12,072 nt of DNA from RGIG426 sp045598965 (GTDB lineage Bacteria > Bacillota > Clostridia > Oscillospirales > Acutalibacteraceae): NCBI GenBank assembly GCA_045598965.1, contig JAZRVH010000038.1, positions 1 through 12,072 on the forward strand, read 5' to 3'. The stretch's first letter is position 1; every line of letters starts with the position of its first letter. Of the stretch, positions 1 to 7,465 are shown in pieces. A program made the position numbers and the translations under genes. The notes under the pieces are model-generated. The model saw nothing but the letters and a program-made list of their open reading frames with translations, was not told the DNA's origin and ran no database searches.

Positions 1-256
1 GATAGTAGATGACATTGTTGAGCTTCAGCTGGAATACGCCGCAGTATTGCCGCCGCCAAGAAACGGGAACGGACAGGCTGGTGACAAACTGCATTTGGTC
101 GCGCAGCTCTTCGGGAACGCAATCGTACAGCGGCATCACCACCCGCATCCCTACGGCGCGGGCGCGCAGGGCTTTGGGGAGAGAGCCCGCCACATCCGCC
201 AAACCGCCGGTGGCGGCAAAGGGGGTTGCCTCACTGGTGACATACAAAACACGCAT
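1..256 (-). CDS. glgA: Glycogen synthase GlgA, N-terminal fragment (runs off left edge)
   Basis: GlgA (GT5 family, EC 2.4.1.21) transfers glucose from ADP-glucose to the non-reducing end of a growing alpha-1,4-glucan in the cytoplasm. Only about the first 85 residues are in the window. The N-terminus MRVLYVTSEATPF followed by TGGLADVAGSLPKAL (residues 16-30) is the family's first Rossmann strand and glycine-rich ADP-glucose loop. The start is ATG at 254-256, with an AGGAGG ribosome binding site 9 nt upstream (266-271). It is the last visible gene of the glg operon, 21 nt after glgD. One oddity: the usual KTGG loop reads ATGG here, so the lysine equivalent to E. coli Lys15 is alanine (residue 15). 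The identification is secure; activity cannot be judged because the catalytic C-terminal half is outside the window. Confidence 0.95.
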   Translation of the reverse strand, partial: MRVLYVTSEATPFAATGGLADVAGSLPKALRARAVGMRVVMPLYDCVPEELRDQMQFVTSLSVPVSWRRQYCGVFQLKLNNVIYY

Positions 257-277
257 ATAAAGTGACCTCCTTTTCGG

Positions 278-1390
278 TTAGATGTGCTTACCTTTTTTGA
301 CGAAAAGCGGAAATTCGGCAAGCCCCGCAAGAGATTTTTCTTCGGATAATACCACGTCTTTGTCTAAGACGGCGTGGGAGACATGGGCACCGGCTTTGAT
401 AACGGTGCCTTGCATAATGATGGAGTTTTCGACCACCGCACCCTTTTCTATGCGGACGTCTCGGAACAGAATGGAGTTTTTTACGGTGCCGTCCACGAAA
501 CTGCCGTCCGCCACAAGCGAGCCGGATACGCAGGAGTTTAGACCGTAAATGGCGGGGCAAACGTCACGGTTGATGGTGTAAATGGGGTTTTTTAGCGGCA
601 TAACCGCAGCCCGATTTTTGTCGTTAAGCAGAGCCATGCTCGCCTCAAAATAGGTTTCGAGGGAGCTGATGACCGGCGTGGATGCGGGAATCTCAAAGCC
701 GTGTACACGCAGGGATTGCAGCTGTTGCAAAAGAATGTCTCGGTCAAAGTGCATAAAGTTTTTGGCGGCGGCATCCGCTACCAGCTTGCGTAAAAGGTCT
801 TTTTGGATAACCACAATGCCCAATCCGCAAGGGTGGTTGCCGTCGGGGCAGACGCCAAGCCGCAACGAGGTAACGTTTCCGTCCTCGTCCAAATCCAAAA
901 GCAGGTTGTCCAAAAGTGCCGGGCAAGACCCGTTTCGATAGACGAGGGTGACGTCGGCACCGGAGTCAATATGGGATTCGATAAGGGCTTTGTAAGAAAT
1001 GTTGCCCGCAATATGACAATCCGCCATCACGACCAACGATTCCAAGCGGCTTTCTAAAAAGTCGTCTAAGCTGTGTAAGGCGGCAATTCGCCCTTCATAC
1101 AACGAATCGGGGACGTCGTGAGGTGCTAAATAATAGAGACCCTCGGTTTTACGGGACAGCCCGAAGGCTTTTCCGGAGCCGATATGCTCCATCAGTGACA
1201 GGTCGTTGCGTTTGGTGATAATGCCGATTTTGTCGATGCCGGCGTGTGCCATCCCCGAAAGGGCAAAATCAATCAGTCGATAGCGTCCGCCGAAAGGAAC
1301 GGAGCCCAAGGCACGCTCGGCGGTCAGCTCCCGCAGGGCTTCGTCGTGGGTGTTGGGGAACAGCAAGCCTAAAACACGGTTGTTACGCAT
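278..1390 (-). CDS. glgD: Glucose-1-phosphate adenylyltransferase regulatory subunit GlgD
   Basis: A 370-residue paralogue of GlgC. In Firmicutes, GlgD pairs with GlgC in a heteromeric ADP-glucose pyrophosphorylase and raises GlgC activity while having little or no activity itself. It keeps the nucleotidyltransferase scaffold (VPFGGRYRLIDFALS at about 31-45, IGSGKAFGL at about 70-78) and the C-terminal left-handed beta-helix hexapeptide repeats (about 285-345). The N-terminal pyrophosphate loop GGxGxRL is absent: the strand reads VLGLLFPNTHDEALREL instead. The position of the catalytic SGDH motif reads MADCHIAG (122-129). I chose ATG at 1388-1390, preceded by GGAGG with about 8 nt spacing, over an in-frame GTG at 1397-1399 that overlaps that binding site. 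The first 8 nt overlap the end of glgC, suggesting translational coupling. Length fits the family (about 370 aa). Confidence 0.93.
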   Translation of the reverse strand: MRNNRVLGLLFPNTHDEALRELTAERALGSVPFGGRYRLIDFALSGMAHAGIDKIGIITKRNDLSLMEHIGSGKAFGLSRKTEGLYYLAPHDVPDSLYEGRIAALHSLDDFLESRLESLVVMADCHIAGNISYKALIESHIDSGADVTLVYRNGSCPALLDNLLLDLDEDGNVTSLRLGVCPDGNHPCGLGIVVIQKDLLRKLVADAAAKNFMHFDRDILLQQLQSLRVHGFEIPASTPVISSLETYFEASMALLNDKNRAAVMPLKNPIYTINRDVCPAIYGLNSCVSGSLVADGSFVDGTVKNSILFRDVRIEKGAVVENSIIMQGTVIKAGAHVSHAVLDKDVVLSEEKSLAGLAEFPLFVKKGKHI

Positions 1391-2600
1391 TGCCGTCACC
1401 TCCTTTGGCGTTGATCATCGCTTTGGCGGGAATAGAGGCGTTTGCCGGAACAAAAATGCCTTCGCCTACAACCGAAACGCCCCATTCTTCTAAGTTTTCC
1501 TTATCTTCGGGGCGTTCGCCGATGACGGCATTTTCTCCCACGGTGACATTTTCGGCGAGGATGGCGTACTGGACGCATGCTCCACGACAAATGTGCACGC
1601 CGGGCATTAAAATGGAGTCACGTACCTCGGCACCGTCCTCCACGGTGACGGTGGGAAACAGTACCGAAAAATCCACCGTGCCGTAAACGGAACAGCCCTC
1701 GGAAATCATACTGTTTTGGACGGTGGCGTTGGGGCCGATAAAATGCGGCGGCAAGGCGGCATTGTTGGAATAAATTCTCCAGGTGGGGTCGGACAAATCG
1801 AGCGGTATTTTCGGGTTGAGGAGGTCCATATTCGCTTCCCACAAGCTGTCGATGGTGCCGACATCTTTCCAATAGCCGTCGAAAGGATAGGCCACCATAC
1901 GTTCGCCGGCGGCGAGCATGGCGGGGAGTACGTCGTGTCCGAAATCGTTTTTGGAGTGGGGGTTTTGGTCATCGGCGGCGAGATAGGTTTTCAGCTTTGC
2001 CCACGAGAAAATATAGATGCCCATCGAAGCCAGATTGCTTTTGGGATGAGCGGGTTTTTCCTCGAATTCGGCAATGGCATTCTGTTCGCCGACGTTGACG
2101 ATGCCAAAACGATGTGCCTCCTCCGGTTCCACCGAAAGCACCGCCACGGTGCAGGCGGCGTTATGGCTTTTATGGAAGCGGAGCATTTGTGAGTAGTCCA
2201 TTTTATAGATATGGTCACCGGACAGAACGAGCACGTATTCCGGGTCATACCGTTCAATAAAATTCCGGTTTTGGAAGATAGCATTGGCGGTGCCTTTATA
2301 CCAATCGGCACCGGAGGTGTGTTGATAGGGAGGGAGAATGTGCACGCCGGCGTCGGGGATGTCCAAATCCCACGCCTGCCCGCTTCCGATGTAATCGGAG
2401 AGCTCTAAGGGTTGGTATTGCGTAAGAACGCCGACGGTGTCTATGCCGGAGTTGACGCAGTTAGAGAGCGGAAAGTCAATGATGCGGTATTTGCCGCCGT
2501 AGGGAACGGCGGGTTTGGCGATTTTTTCGGTCAGCGTATACAGACGGCTTCCTTGGCCGCCCGCCAACAGCATCGCCACACATTCTTGCTTGCGAAACAT
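1383..2600 (-). CDS. glgC: Glucose-1-phosphate adenylyltransferase catalytic subunit GlgC
   Basis: GlgC (EC 2.7.7.27) makes ADP-glucose and pyrophosphate from ATP and glucose-1-phosphate, the committed step of bacterial glycogen synthesis. The 405-residue protein has the pyrophosphate loop AGGQGSRLYTLTEKIAKPAV (13-32), the GGKYRIIDFPLSN segment (35-47), the catalytic LSGDHIYKMDY motif (126-136, Asp129), the sugar-phosphate lysine in FEEKP (Lys182), YWKDVGT (243-249), and a C-terminal left-handed beta-helix (about 285-370). The start is ATG at 2598-2600, with AAGGAGG about 7 nt upstream inside the end of glgB; an upstream in-frame start nine codons earlier would bury that binding site. It begins 2 nt after glgB stops and overlaps glgD by 8 nt. 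All key residues are present, in contrast to GlgD. Confidence 0.97.
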   Translation of the reverse strand: MFRKQECVAMLLAGGQGSRLYTLTEKIAKPAVPYGGKYRIIDFPLSNCVNSGIDTVGVLTQYQPLELSDYIGSGQAWDLDIPDAGVHILPPYQHTSGADWYKGTANAIFQNRNFIERYDPEYVLVLSGDHIYKMDYSQMLRFHKSHNAACTVAVLSVEPEEAHRFGIVNVGEQNAIAEFEEKPAHPKSNLASMGIYIFSWAKLKTYLAADDQNPHSKNDFGHDVLPAMLAAGERMVAYPFDGYWKDVGTIDSLWEANMDLLNPKIPLDLSDPTWRIYSNNAALPPHFIGPNATVQNSMISEGCSVYGTVDFSVLFPTVTVEDGAEVRDSILMPGVHICRGACVQYAILAENVTVGENAVIGERPEDKENLEEWGVSVVGEGIFVPANASIPAKAMINAKGGDGNA

Positions 2601-2602
2601 GG

Positions 2603-4474
2603 TTATCCCTCCTTTTGCGGTTGACATTCGAGGTAGATGACCGACAGCGGCGGCAGGGACAGTGTGATAGAATGGTCGAAGCCGTGCGACGGTTCTTCCT
2701 CGGATTTTATGGTTTTTTTGCGGTGTCCTCCACCGCCGAACGTCGTGTCGTCTGTGGAAAACACCTCACGGTAGGTTCCTTTTTGCGGCACGCCGATGCG
2801 GTAGTTTTCTCGGGAGACGGGAGTGAAATTACACACGGCGATAAGCTCGTGTCCGTTTTTGTCCCGACGGGCAAACGCCACCACGCTTTGGGCGGCATCG
2901 TCCGGGACAATCCAGGAAAAGCCGTCCCAATTAAAATCGTTGCCCCACAAAGCTTCATGGTCAAGGTAAAAGCGGTTGAGTGCTTTTGTGAATTTTTGGA
3001 AGGTTTTATGGGCGGGATAGTCGAGCAAGAACCAGTCGAGCGGGGCTTTGAAGTCCCACTCCTTGAACTGTCCGAACTCGTTGCCCATAAAGGTCAGCTT
3101 TTTGCCGGGATGTGCCATGGTGTAGGCGGCGAAGGCACGGGCTCCGGCAAATTTTTCTTCGTAACTGCCGGGCAGTTTTTCGAGAAGAGATTTTTTGCCG
3201 TGTACCACTTCATCGTGGGACAGCGGGAGGATAAAATTCTCTGAAAAAGCGTAGAAAAAGGAGAACGTGAGGCTGTGATGATTGTCCTTGCGAAACAGAG
3301 GGTCAAGAGCCATATAGTGCAAGGTGTCGTTCATCCAGCCCATATTCCATTTGTAGTTGAAGCCGAGGCCGCCCATATCCACCGGTCGGGAAACAAGAGG
3401 CCAGGCGGTGGATTCCTCTGCCACCATTAAGGTGTTGGGGAAAACGCCGAACACGGCGGTGTTTAACCGCTGTAAAAACGTTACGGCTTCTAAATTTTCG
3501 TTGCCGCCGTGAATGTTTTTTACCCACTGACCGGCTTTTCTGCCGTAGTCGAGGTACAGCATGGATGCCACGGCATCCACACGAATGCCGTCGATGTGGT
3601 ATTGCTCAAGCCAAAACAGTGCCGAGGAGATGAGAAAACTCTGCACCTCGTTTTTGCCGTAGTCAAAGACGCAGGTGCCCCATTCCTTGTGTTCGCCCTT
3701 GCGGGGGTCGGCATATTCGTAAAGGGCGGTGCCGTCAAACCGATAAAGCCCTTGCTCATCTTTTGGAAAGTGAGCGGGCACCCAGTCCATAATGACACCG
3801 AGACCGGCACGGTGAAGCGTGTCCACAAAACGCATAAAATCGTGAGGCGTGCCAAAGCGAGAGGTGGGGGCAAAATACCCCGTTACCTGATAGCCCCATG
3901 AACCGTCAAAGGGATATTCCGTGACGGGCATAAGCTCTATATGGGTGTATCCCATTTTTTGGGCGTAGGCGGCCAGCTCCTTTGCCGCTTGCTCATAGGA
4001 GAGAAAGTCGCCGTTTTCCTGTTGTCGCCACGAGGGGAGATGCACCTCGTAAATGTTAAGCGGTATGTCATAGACGGAGCGGGCGTTTTTTTCGGTCTGC
4101 CAGGCGGCGTCCTGCCATTCGTATCCCTCCAAATCGAACACCTTGGAGGCGGTTCCCGGTCGGGTCTCAAAATGGGTGGCAAAGGGGTCAGCTTTCATAA
4201 CGGTTTTGCCGTTTGCCTGCTTGACAGCGTATTTATAGGCGGTAAAGGTGGGTAGGTCGTCAAGGACGATTTCCCACGCACCGTCCGAAAGATGGGAGAG
4301 AGGCAGAACATCCGGTGTCCAGTTGTTGAAATCTCCCACCAAGGATACGGCCTGGGCGGCGGGAGCATAGACACAAAAGCGACGGCGACCGTCCGGCGTT
4401 TTGTGGTTGCCGAAGCGTAAATACGCATGGGTGTCGATGCTGTCCAAACTGACGGGTTGCGGTTGGTTGTTCAT
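2603..4474 (-). CDS. glgB: 1,4-alpha-glucan branching enzyme GlgB
   Basis: GlgB (GH13, EC 2.4.1.18) cuts an alpha-1,4 chain and re-attaches the piece by an alpha-1,6 link, creating glycogen branches. The 623-residue protein has an N-terminal CBM48 domain (about 20-110, with VSLVGDFNNW at 43-52), a GH13 barrel, and a C-terminal beta domain. Catalytic residues are visible: nucleophile Asp300 in DGIRVDAVASMLYLDY, acid/base Glu353 in VAEEST, and Asp421 in LPLSHDEVVHGK. The length matches the shorter branching enzymes that lack the extra E. coli N-terminal module. The start is ATG at 4472-4474, with AAGGAGG 7 nt upstream. It is the first gene of the operon, about 48 nt downstream of the predicted transcription start. 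Identification is very secure. Confidence 0.98.
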   Translation of the reverse strand: MNNQPQPVSLDSIDTHAYLRFGNHKTPDGRRRFCVYAPAAQAVSLVGDFNNWTPDVLPLSHLSDGAWEIVLDDLPTFTAYKYAVKQANGKTVMKADPFATHFETRPGTASKVFDLEGYEWQDAAWQTEKNARSVYDIPLNIYEVHLPSWRQQENGDFLSYEQAAKELAAYAQKMGYTHIELMPVTEYPFDGSWGYQVTGYFAPTSRFGTPHDFMRFVDTLHRAGLGVIMDWVPAHFPKDEQGLYRFDGTALYEYADPRKGEHKEWGTCVFDYGKNEVQSFLISSALFWLEQYHIDGIRVDAVASMLYLDYGRKAGQWVKNIHGGNENLEAVTFLQRLNTAVFGVFPNTLMVAEESTAWPLVSRPVDMGGLGFNYKWNMGWMNDTLHYMALDPLFRKDNHHSLTFSFFYAFSENFILPLSHDEVVHGKKSLLEKLPGSYEEKFAGARAFAAYTMAHPGKKLTFMGNEFGQFKEWDFKAPLDWFLLDYPAHKTFQKFTKALNRFYLDHEALWGNDFNWDGFSWIVPDDAAQSVVAFARRDKNGHELIAVCNFTPVSRENYRIGVPQKGTYREVFSTDDTTFGGGGHRKKTIKSEEEPSHGFDHSITLSLPPLSVIYLECQPQKEG

Positions 4475-4528
4475 ACGGTCGCCTCCTTTTATGCTCGTCC
4501 AAAAAAGACTATGCGGTTTCTTACGGTC

Positions 4529-4557
4529 ATTATACCAATTTTTTCTTTACTTTGCAA
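4529..4557 (-). promoter_or_regulatory. Predicted sigma-A promoter of the glg operon
   Basis: On the minus strand a perfect -10 TATAAT (4529-4534) lies 17 nt downstream of TTGCAA (4552-4557, 4 of 6 matches to TTGACA), with an A-rich spacer. Transcription would start near 4522, giving a leader of about 48 nt in which I see only the glgB ribosome binding site. No catabolite (cre) or other operator was recognised. Prediction by consensus only. Confidence 0.8.
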
Positions 4558-4654
4558 TAGGTTTCAAGAGGGATATACCATAAGTTTGTCCGTTTTTTCG
4601 GGGGAAAACAAGCAAAAAGACGAAAAAAATCCCCTTTAATATAAAAAATTTTTC
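4558..4654. other. AT-rich core between divergent glg and rpsO promoters
   Basis: This stretch lies between the -35 boxes of the two divergent promoters. It is rich in A and T runs, which could act as upstream-element DNA for either promoter. A GGGGGA (4600-4605) and TCCCC (4630-4634) can pair, but the loop would be about 24 nt, so I do not call a terminator. No gene or recognised operator was seen. Confidence 0.45.
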
Positions 4655-4683
4655 TTTACAAATCAATTTTGACGTGGTATACT
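4655..4683 (+). promoter_or_regulatory. Predicted sigma-A promoter of rpsO-pnp
   Basis: TTTACA (4655-4660, 5 of 6 matches) is separated by exactly 17 nt from TATACT (4678-4683, 5 of 6 matches). Transcription would start near 4690, giving a leader of about 117 nt before rpsO. This is one of the strongest promoter matches in the window, as expected for a ribosomal protein gene. Confidence 0.85.
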
Positions 4684-4689
4684 AATCCG

Positions 4690-4798
4690 GCAAGCGAAAT
4701 TTTCGCCTGCTCAATCCCTTTACACGGGCGGCGGAGAATGCCCCTTTTGGGGAGTCCGATTCCCCGTTCTGTGTTTGGCGGAAATCTTAAAAAGGAGG
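4690..4798 (+). promoter_or_regulatory. Structured rpsO leader, candidate S15 autoregulatory element
   Basis: The leader contains a hairpin right at the predicted transcript start (4690-4698 pairing with 4702-4710, one A-C mismatch). Further on is CCCCTTTTGGGG (4741-4752), whose GGGG can instead pair in GGGGA/TCCCC (4749-4753 with 4761-4765). AGAATG (4735-4740) can also pair with CGTTCT (4765-4770), and CCTTTT (4743-4748) is complementary to AAAAGG at the edge of the ribosome binding site (about 4790-4795). These pairings are mutually exclusive. In several bacteria S15 represses its own mRNA by binding leader structures; that this leader does so is inference. Confidence 0.45.
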
Positions 4799-4806
4799 AC
4801 AAACGA

Positions 4807-5073
4807 ATGCTTCTGCCTGAAGAGAAAACTGCGATTATGGCGGAGTACGCCACCCATGAGGGTGACACCGGCTCGCCGGAGGTTCAGATTGCTGTTTTGA
4901 CCAAACGCATCAACGACCTCACCGAGCACCTGAAGGTCCACAAAAAGGACCACCACTCCCGCCGTGGCCTGCTGAAAATGGTCGGTCATCGCCGTAACCT
5001 TTTGAACTATCTTGCGAAAAAAGATATCAACCGTTACCGTGCGATTGTCGAAAAGCTCGGCCTGCGTAAGTAA
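4807..5073 (+). CDS. rpsO: 30S ribosomal protein S15
   Basis: S15 (uS15) is a primary binder of the 16S rRNA central domain, sitting on the three-way junction of helices 20-22 and nucleating assembly of the 30S platform. The 88-residue protein has the family's hallmark segments: THEGDTGSPEVQIAVLTKRI (about 16-35), LTEHLKVHKKDHHSRRGLL (about 38-56) and HRRNLLNYLAKKDINRY (about 61-77), ending LGLRK. The length is standard (E. coli 89 aa). The start is ATG at 4807-4809, with AGGAGG at 4793-4798 and 8 nt spacing. It is followed directly by pnp on the same strand, the classic rpsO-pnp pairing, and has its own promoter at 4655-4683. It probably also autoregulates through its leader. Confidence 0.98.
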   Translation: MLLPEEKTAIMAEYATHEGDTGSPEVQIAVLTKRINDLTEHLKVHKKDHHSRRGLLKMVGHRRNLLNYLAKKDINRYRAIVEKLGLRK

Positions 5074-5080
5074 ACATCTC

Positions 5081-5113
5081 GATAAGGCAGGCGGGTGCTC
5101 CGCCTGCCTTATC
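5081..5113 (+). terminator. Perfect 14 bp rpsO-pnp intercistronic hairpin (attenuator or processing site)
   Basis: GATAAGGCAGGCGG (5081-5094) and CCGCCTGCCTTATC (5100-5113) form a perfect 14 bp stem with a 5 nt loop, 7 nt after the rpsO stop. The following sequence is CTCTTTCCC, so the U tract is poor. It may be a leaky terminator that lets a share of transcripts continue into pnp, or an RNA stability or RNase processing element. No strong separate pnp promoter was seen downstream, which argues for read-through. Confidence 0.75.
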
Positions 5114-5164
5114 CTCTTTCCCAAGGTCAACCGGGTGTTTTGCGGTTTTAGCGATGAAACGAGT

Positions 5165-5181
5165 GCCGCCGTTTTGGCGGC
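5165..5181 (+). promoter_or_regulatory. GC-rich hairpin in the pnp leader
   Basis: GCCGCC (5165-5170) and GGCGGC (5176-5181) pair perfectly around a 5 nt GTTTT loop, about 67 nt upstream of the pnp start codon. No U tract follows, so it is unlikely to terminate. It may form part of a pnp mRNA leader structure controlling stability or translation; the function is not shown by sequence. Confidence 0.5.
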
Positions 5182-5248
5182 GACATTGGTTTTATTGCTA
5201 ATAATCGTCGGACACCCCGAAAATATTATTTTATCGGAGGTAAAAACT

Positions 5249-7435
5249 ATGTTCGAAAACGAAAGAGTATTCGAAACGACTCTTGCCGGCCGTCCCCTCG
5301 TGGTGGAAACCGGCAAACTGGCACAGTTGTCCGGCGGCTCCTGCCTCGTCCGTTACGGCGAGACGGTGGTGCTTTGCAACGTGACGGCTTCTGCCAAACC
5401 CCGTGACGGTGTGGATTTCTTCCCGCTTTCCGTCGATTACGAGGAAAAATTGTATGCGGTGGGTCGCATTCCGGGCAGCTTCCTGCGTCGTGAAGGTCGT
5501 CCCACGGAAAAGGCGATTCTCACCTCTCGTGTGATTGACCGCCCCATCCGCCCCTTGTTCCCGAAAGATATGCGTAACGACGTGAGCGTCGTTTGCACCG
5601 TGATGTCGGTCGACCCCGACTGCCCGCCGGAGACGACGGCAATGATTGGTGCGTCCATCGCTATCTCTATTTCGGATATCCCGTGGGCGGGCCCGATTTC
5701 CGGCGTTGTGGTCGGTTTGGTTGACGGCAAATATGTTATCAACCCCACCGCTGAGCAGGAAAAAGTGTCGGATATGCACGTGACGGTCGCTTCTACCGAG
5801 GAATTGGTGGCGATGATTGAAGCCGGTGCCAACGAGGTGGACAATGACACCATGTTTGACGGTATTATGGCGGGTCACGAAGCCAACCAGGCGATTGTTC
5901 GCTTCATCAAAGAAATCCAAGCGGAAATCGGTAAACCGAAATTCCCGTTTGTGTCTAACGATCCCGATCCGGCGATGTTCGAGGCGATTAAAGAGTTCGC
6001 TATCGAGGATGTTCGTGCCGCTCTTGATACCGACGACAAACGTGTTCGTGATGAGCGTCTTATCCCGGTGTACGACAAGGTGCACGAGAAGTTTGATGAG
6101 GAGTATGCCGAGCAGATTGAAAAAATCGACGAATGCCTCTACAAACTGCAAAAATATGTGGTGCGTCGCTGGTTGCTGGATGACGGCAAACGTGTGGACG
6201 GCCGTGGCATTAACGAGATGCGTCCGCTGGCGTCCGAGGTGGGTATCCTGCCCCGCACCCACGGCTCCGGCTTGTTCACTCGTGGCCAGACCCAAGTGCT
6301 GACCACCGTGACCCTCGGTTCCTCTAAGGATGCTCAGCTGCTTGACGGTATTGATGACGAAACCGAAAAACGCTATATGCACCATTACAACTTCCCGTCC
6401 TACTCGGTGGGCGAAACTCGTCCGTCCCGTGGACCGGGTCGCCGTGAAATCGGTCACGGTGCATTGGCGGAGCGTGCTTTGGTGCCGGTGCTCCCGAGCA
6501 TTGAGGAATTCCCCTACACTATGCGTCTTGTGAGTGAGGTGTTGTCCTCCAACGGTTCTACCTCTCAGGCTTCTATCTGCGGTTCCACCCTCGCCCTTAT
6601 GGACGCCGGTGTGCCGATTAAAGCTCCGGTTGCGGGTATTTCCTGCGGCCTTATCAGCGAAGGCGACCGTTTCATGACGATGGTGGATATCCAAGGTCTT
6701 GAAGATTTCTTCGGCGATATGGACTTCAAAGTGGGCGGTACCAAAAAAGGTATCACCGCTATCCAGATGGACCTTAAAGTACACGGTCTGACTCCCGCTA
6801 TCATTCGTGAGGCGTTGGACAAGACGTACAAGGCTCGTTGCTACATTTTGGACGAAGTCATGCTGAAAGCTATTCCGGAGGTTCGTTCGGAGTTGTCCAA
6901 GTGGGCACCGAAAATGCTGTCTACGAAAATTGACGTGGACAAAATCCGTGAGGTTATCGGTAAAGGCGGTGCGGTTATTCAAAAAATCTGTGCCGACTGC
7001 AACTGCACCATTGATGTGCAGGAGGATGGCCAGGTGTTCATTTCTGCGGTTGATATCGACGATGCCCGCCGTGCGTTGTCCATCGTAGAAACCATTGCGA
7101 AAGATCCGGAAATCGGTGCGATTTACAAAGGTCGTGTGACCCGCCTTATGAACTTCGGTGCGTTTGTGGAAATTGCTCCGGGTAAAGAGGGCCTTGTACA
7201 CATCAGCAAGCTGGATATCCGCCGTGTGGAAACGGTGGAAGATGTGGTGACGGTTGGCGATGAAATCATCGTGAAGGTCGTGGAAATCGACGAGCAAGGT
7301 CGTATCAACCTGTCTCGCCGTGATGCCCTTATCGAGGTTGAGGGCCTTACGCCGGAGGAGCCGGCGGAGGATTCCCGCCCGCCTCGTCGTGAGGGTGGTC
7401 GCCGTGACGGCGGTCATCGTCCCCAGCGTCGCTAA
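5249..7435 (+). CDS. pnp: Polyribonucleotide nucleotidyltransferase (PNPase)
   Basis: PNPase (EC 2.7.7.8) is a trimeric 3'-5' phosphorolytic exoribonuclease of mRNA decay, releasing nucleoside diphosphates and able to add tails in reverse. The 728-residue protein shows two RNase PH-like cores (about 10-145 and 310-540) joined by a helical linker. Active-site features are in the second core: FTRGQTQVL (343-351), the RPSRGPGRREIGHGALAERA segment (391-410) and GDMDFKVGGTKKG (489-501) with Asp486 and Asp492, equivalent to the E. coli catalytic aspartates. A KH domain (about 555-615, GKGG at 571-574) and an S1 domain (about 622-691) follow, then a short Arg/Gly-rich basic tail (709-728). The start ATG (5249-5251) has GGAGG 8 nt upstream; the frame stays open upstream into rpsO but lacks homologous sequence there. 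Arg codons are mostly CGT, consistent with high expression. Confidence 0.98.
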   Translation: MFENERVFETTLAGRPLVVETGKLAQLSGGSCLVRYGETVVLCNVTASAKPRDGVDFFPLSVDYEEKLYAVGRIPGSFLRREGRPTEKAILTSRVIDRPIRPLFPKDMRNDVSVVCTVMSVDPDCPPETTAMIGASIAISISDIPWAGPISGVVVGLVDGKYVINPTAEQEKVSDMHVTVASTEELVAMIEAGANEVDNDTMFDGIMAGHEANQAIVRFIKEIQAEIGKPKFPFVSNDPDPAMFEAIKEFAIEDVRAALDTDDKRVRDERLIPVYDKVHEKFDEEYAEQIEKIDECLYKLQKYVVRRWLLDDGKRVDGRGINEMRPLASEVGILPRTHGSGLFTRGQTQVLTTVTLGSSKDAQLLDGIDDETEKRYMHHYNFPSYSVGETRPSRGPGRREIGHGALAERALVPVLPSIEEFPYTMRLVSEVLSSNGSTSQASICGSTLALMDAGVPIKAPVAGISCGLISEGDRFMTMVDIQGLEDFFGDMDFKVGGTKKGITAIQMDLKVHGLTPAIIREALDKTYKARCYILDEVMLKAIPEVRSELSKWAPKMLSTKIDVDKIREVIGKGGAVIQKICADCNCTIDVQEDGQVFISAVDIDDARRALSIVETIAKDPEIGAIYKGRVTRLMNFGAFVEIAPGKEGLVHISKLDIRRVETVEDVVTVGDEIIVKVVEIDEQGRINLSRRDALIEVEGLTPEEPAEDSRPPRREGGRRDGGHRPQRR

Positions 7436-7465
7436 TAAAAGGAATATATAATTAATAAAAATGAG

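Noticed and set aside
4599..4640. Possible terminator (GGGGGA ... TCCCC then TTTAAT) between the divergent promoters
   Set aside because: The loop would be about 24 nt with a 5-6 bp stem, and no plus-strand gene precedes it.
5174..5205. Possible separate pnp promoter (TTGGCG ... TAATAAT)
   Set aside because: The spacer is about 19 nt, the -10 match is weak when placed with that -35, and the -35 lies inside a GC hairpin. A better AATAAT -10 has no -35 at 17 nt.
5012..5248. In-frame extension of pnp upstream into rpsO (79 extra codons)
   Set aside because: It overlaps rpsO in another frame, covers the intercistronic hairpins and has no PNPase-like sequence. ATG 5249 has a good GGAGG and begins the conserved protein.
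5231..7417. A 728-codon open frame antisense to pnp
   Set aside because: It mirrors pnp almost end to end and its translation has no recognisable domains. The strong CGT-type codon bias of pnp removes stops from the opposite frame.
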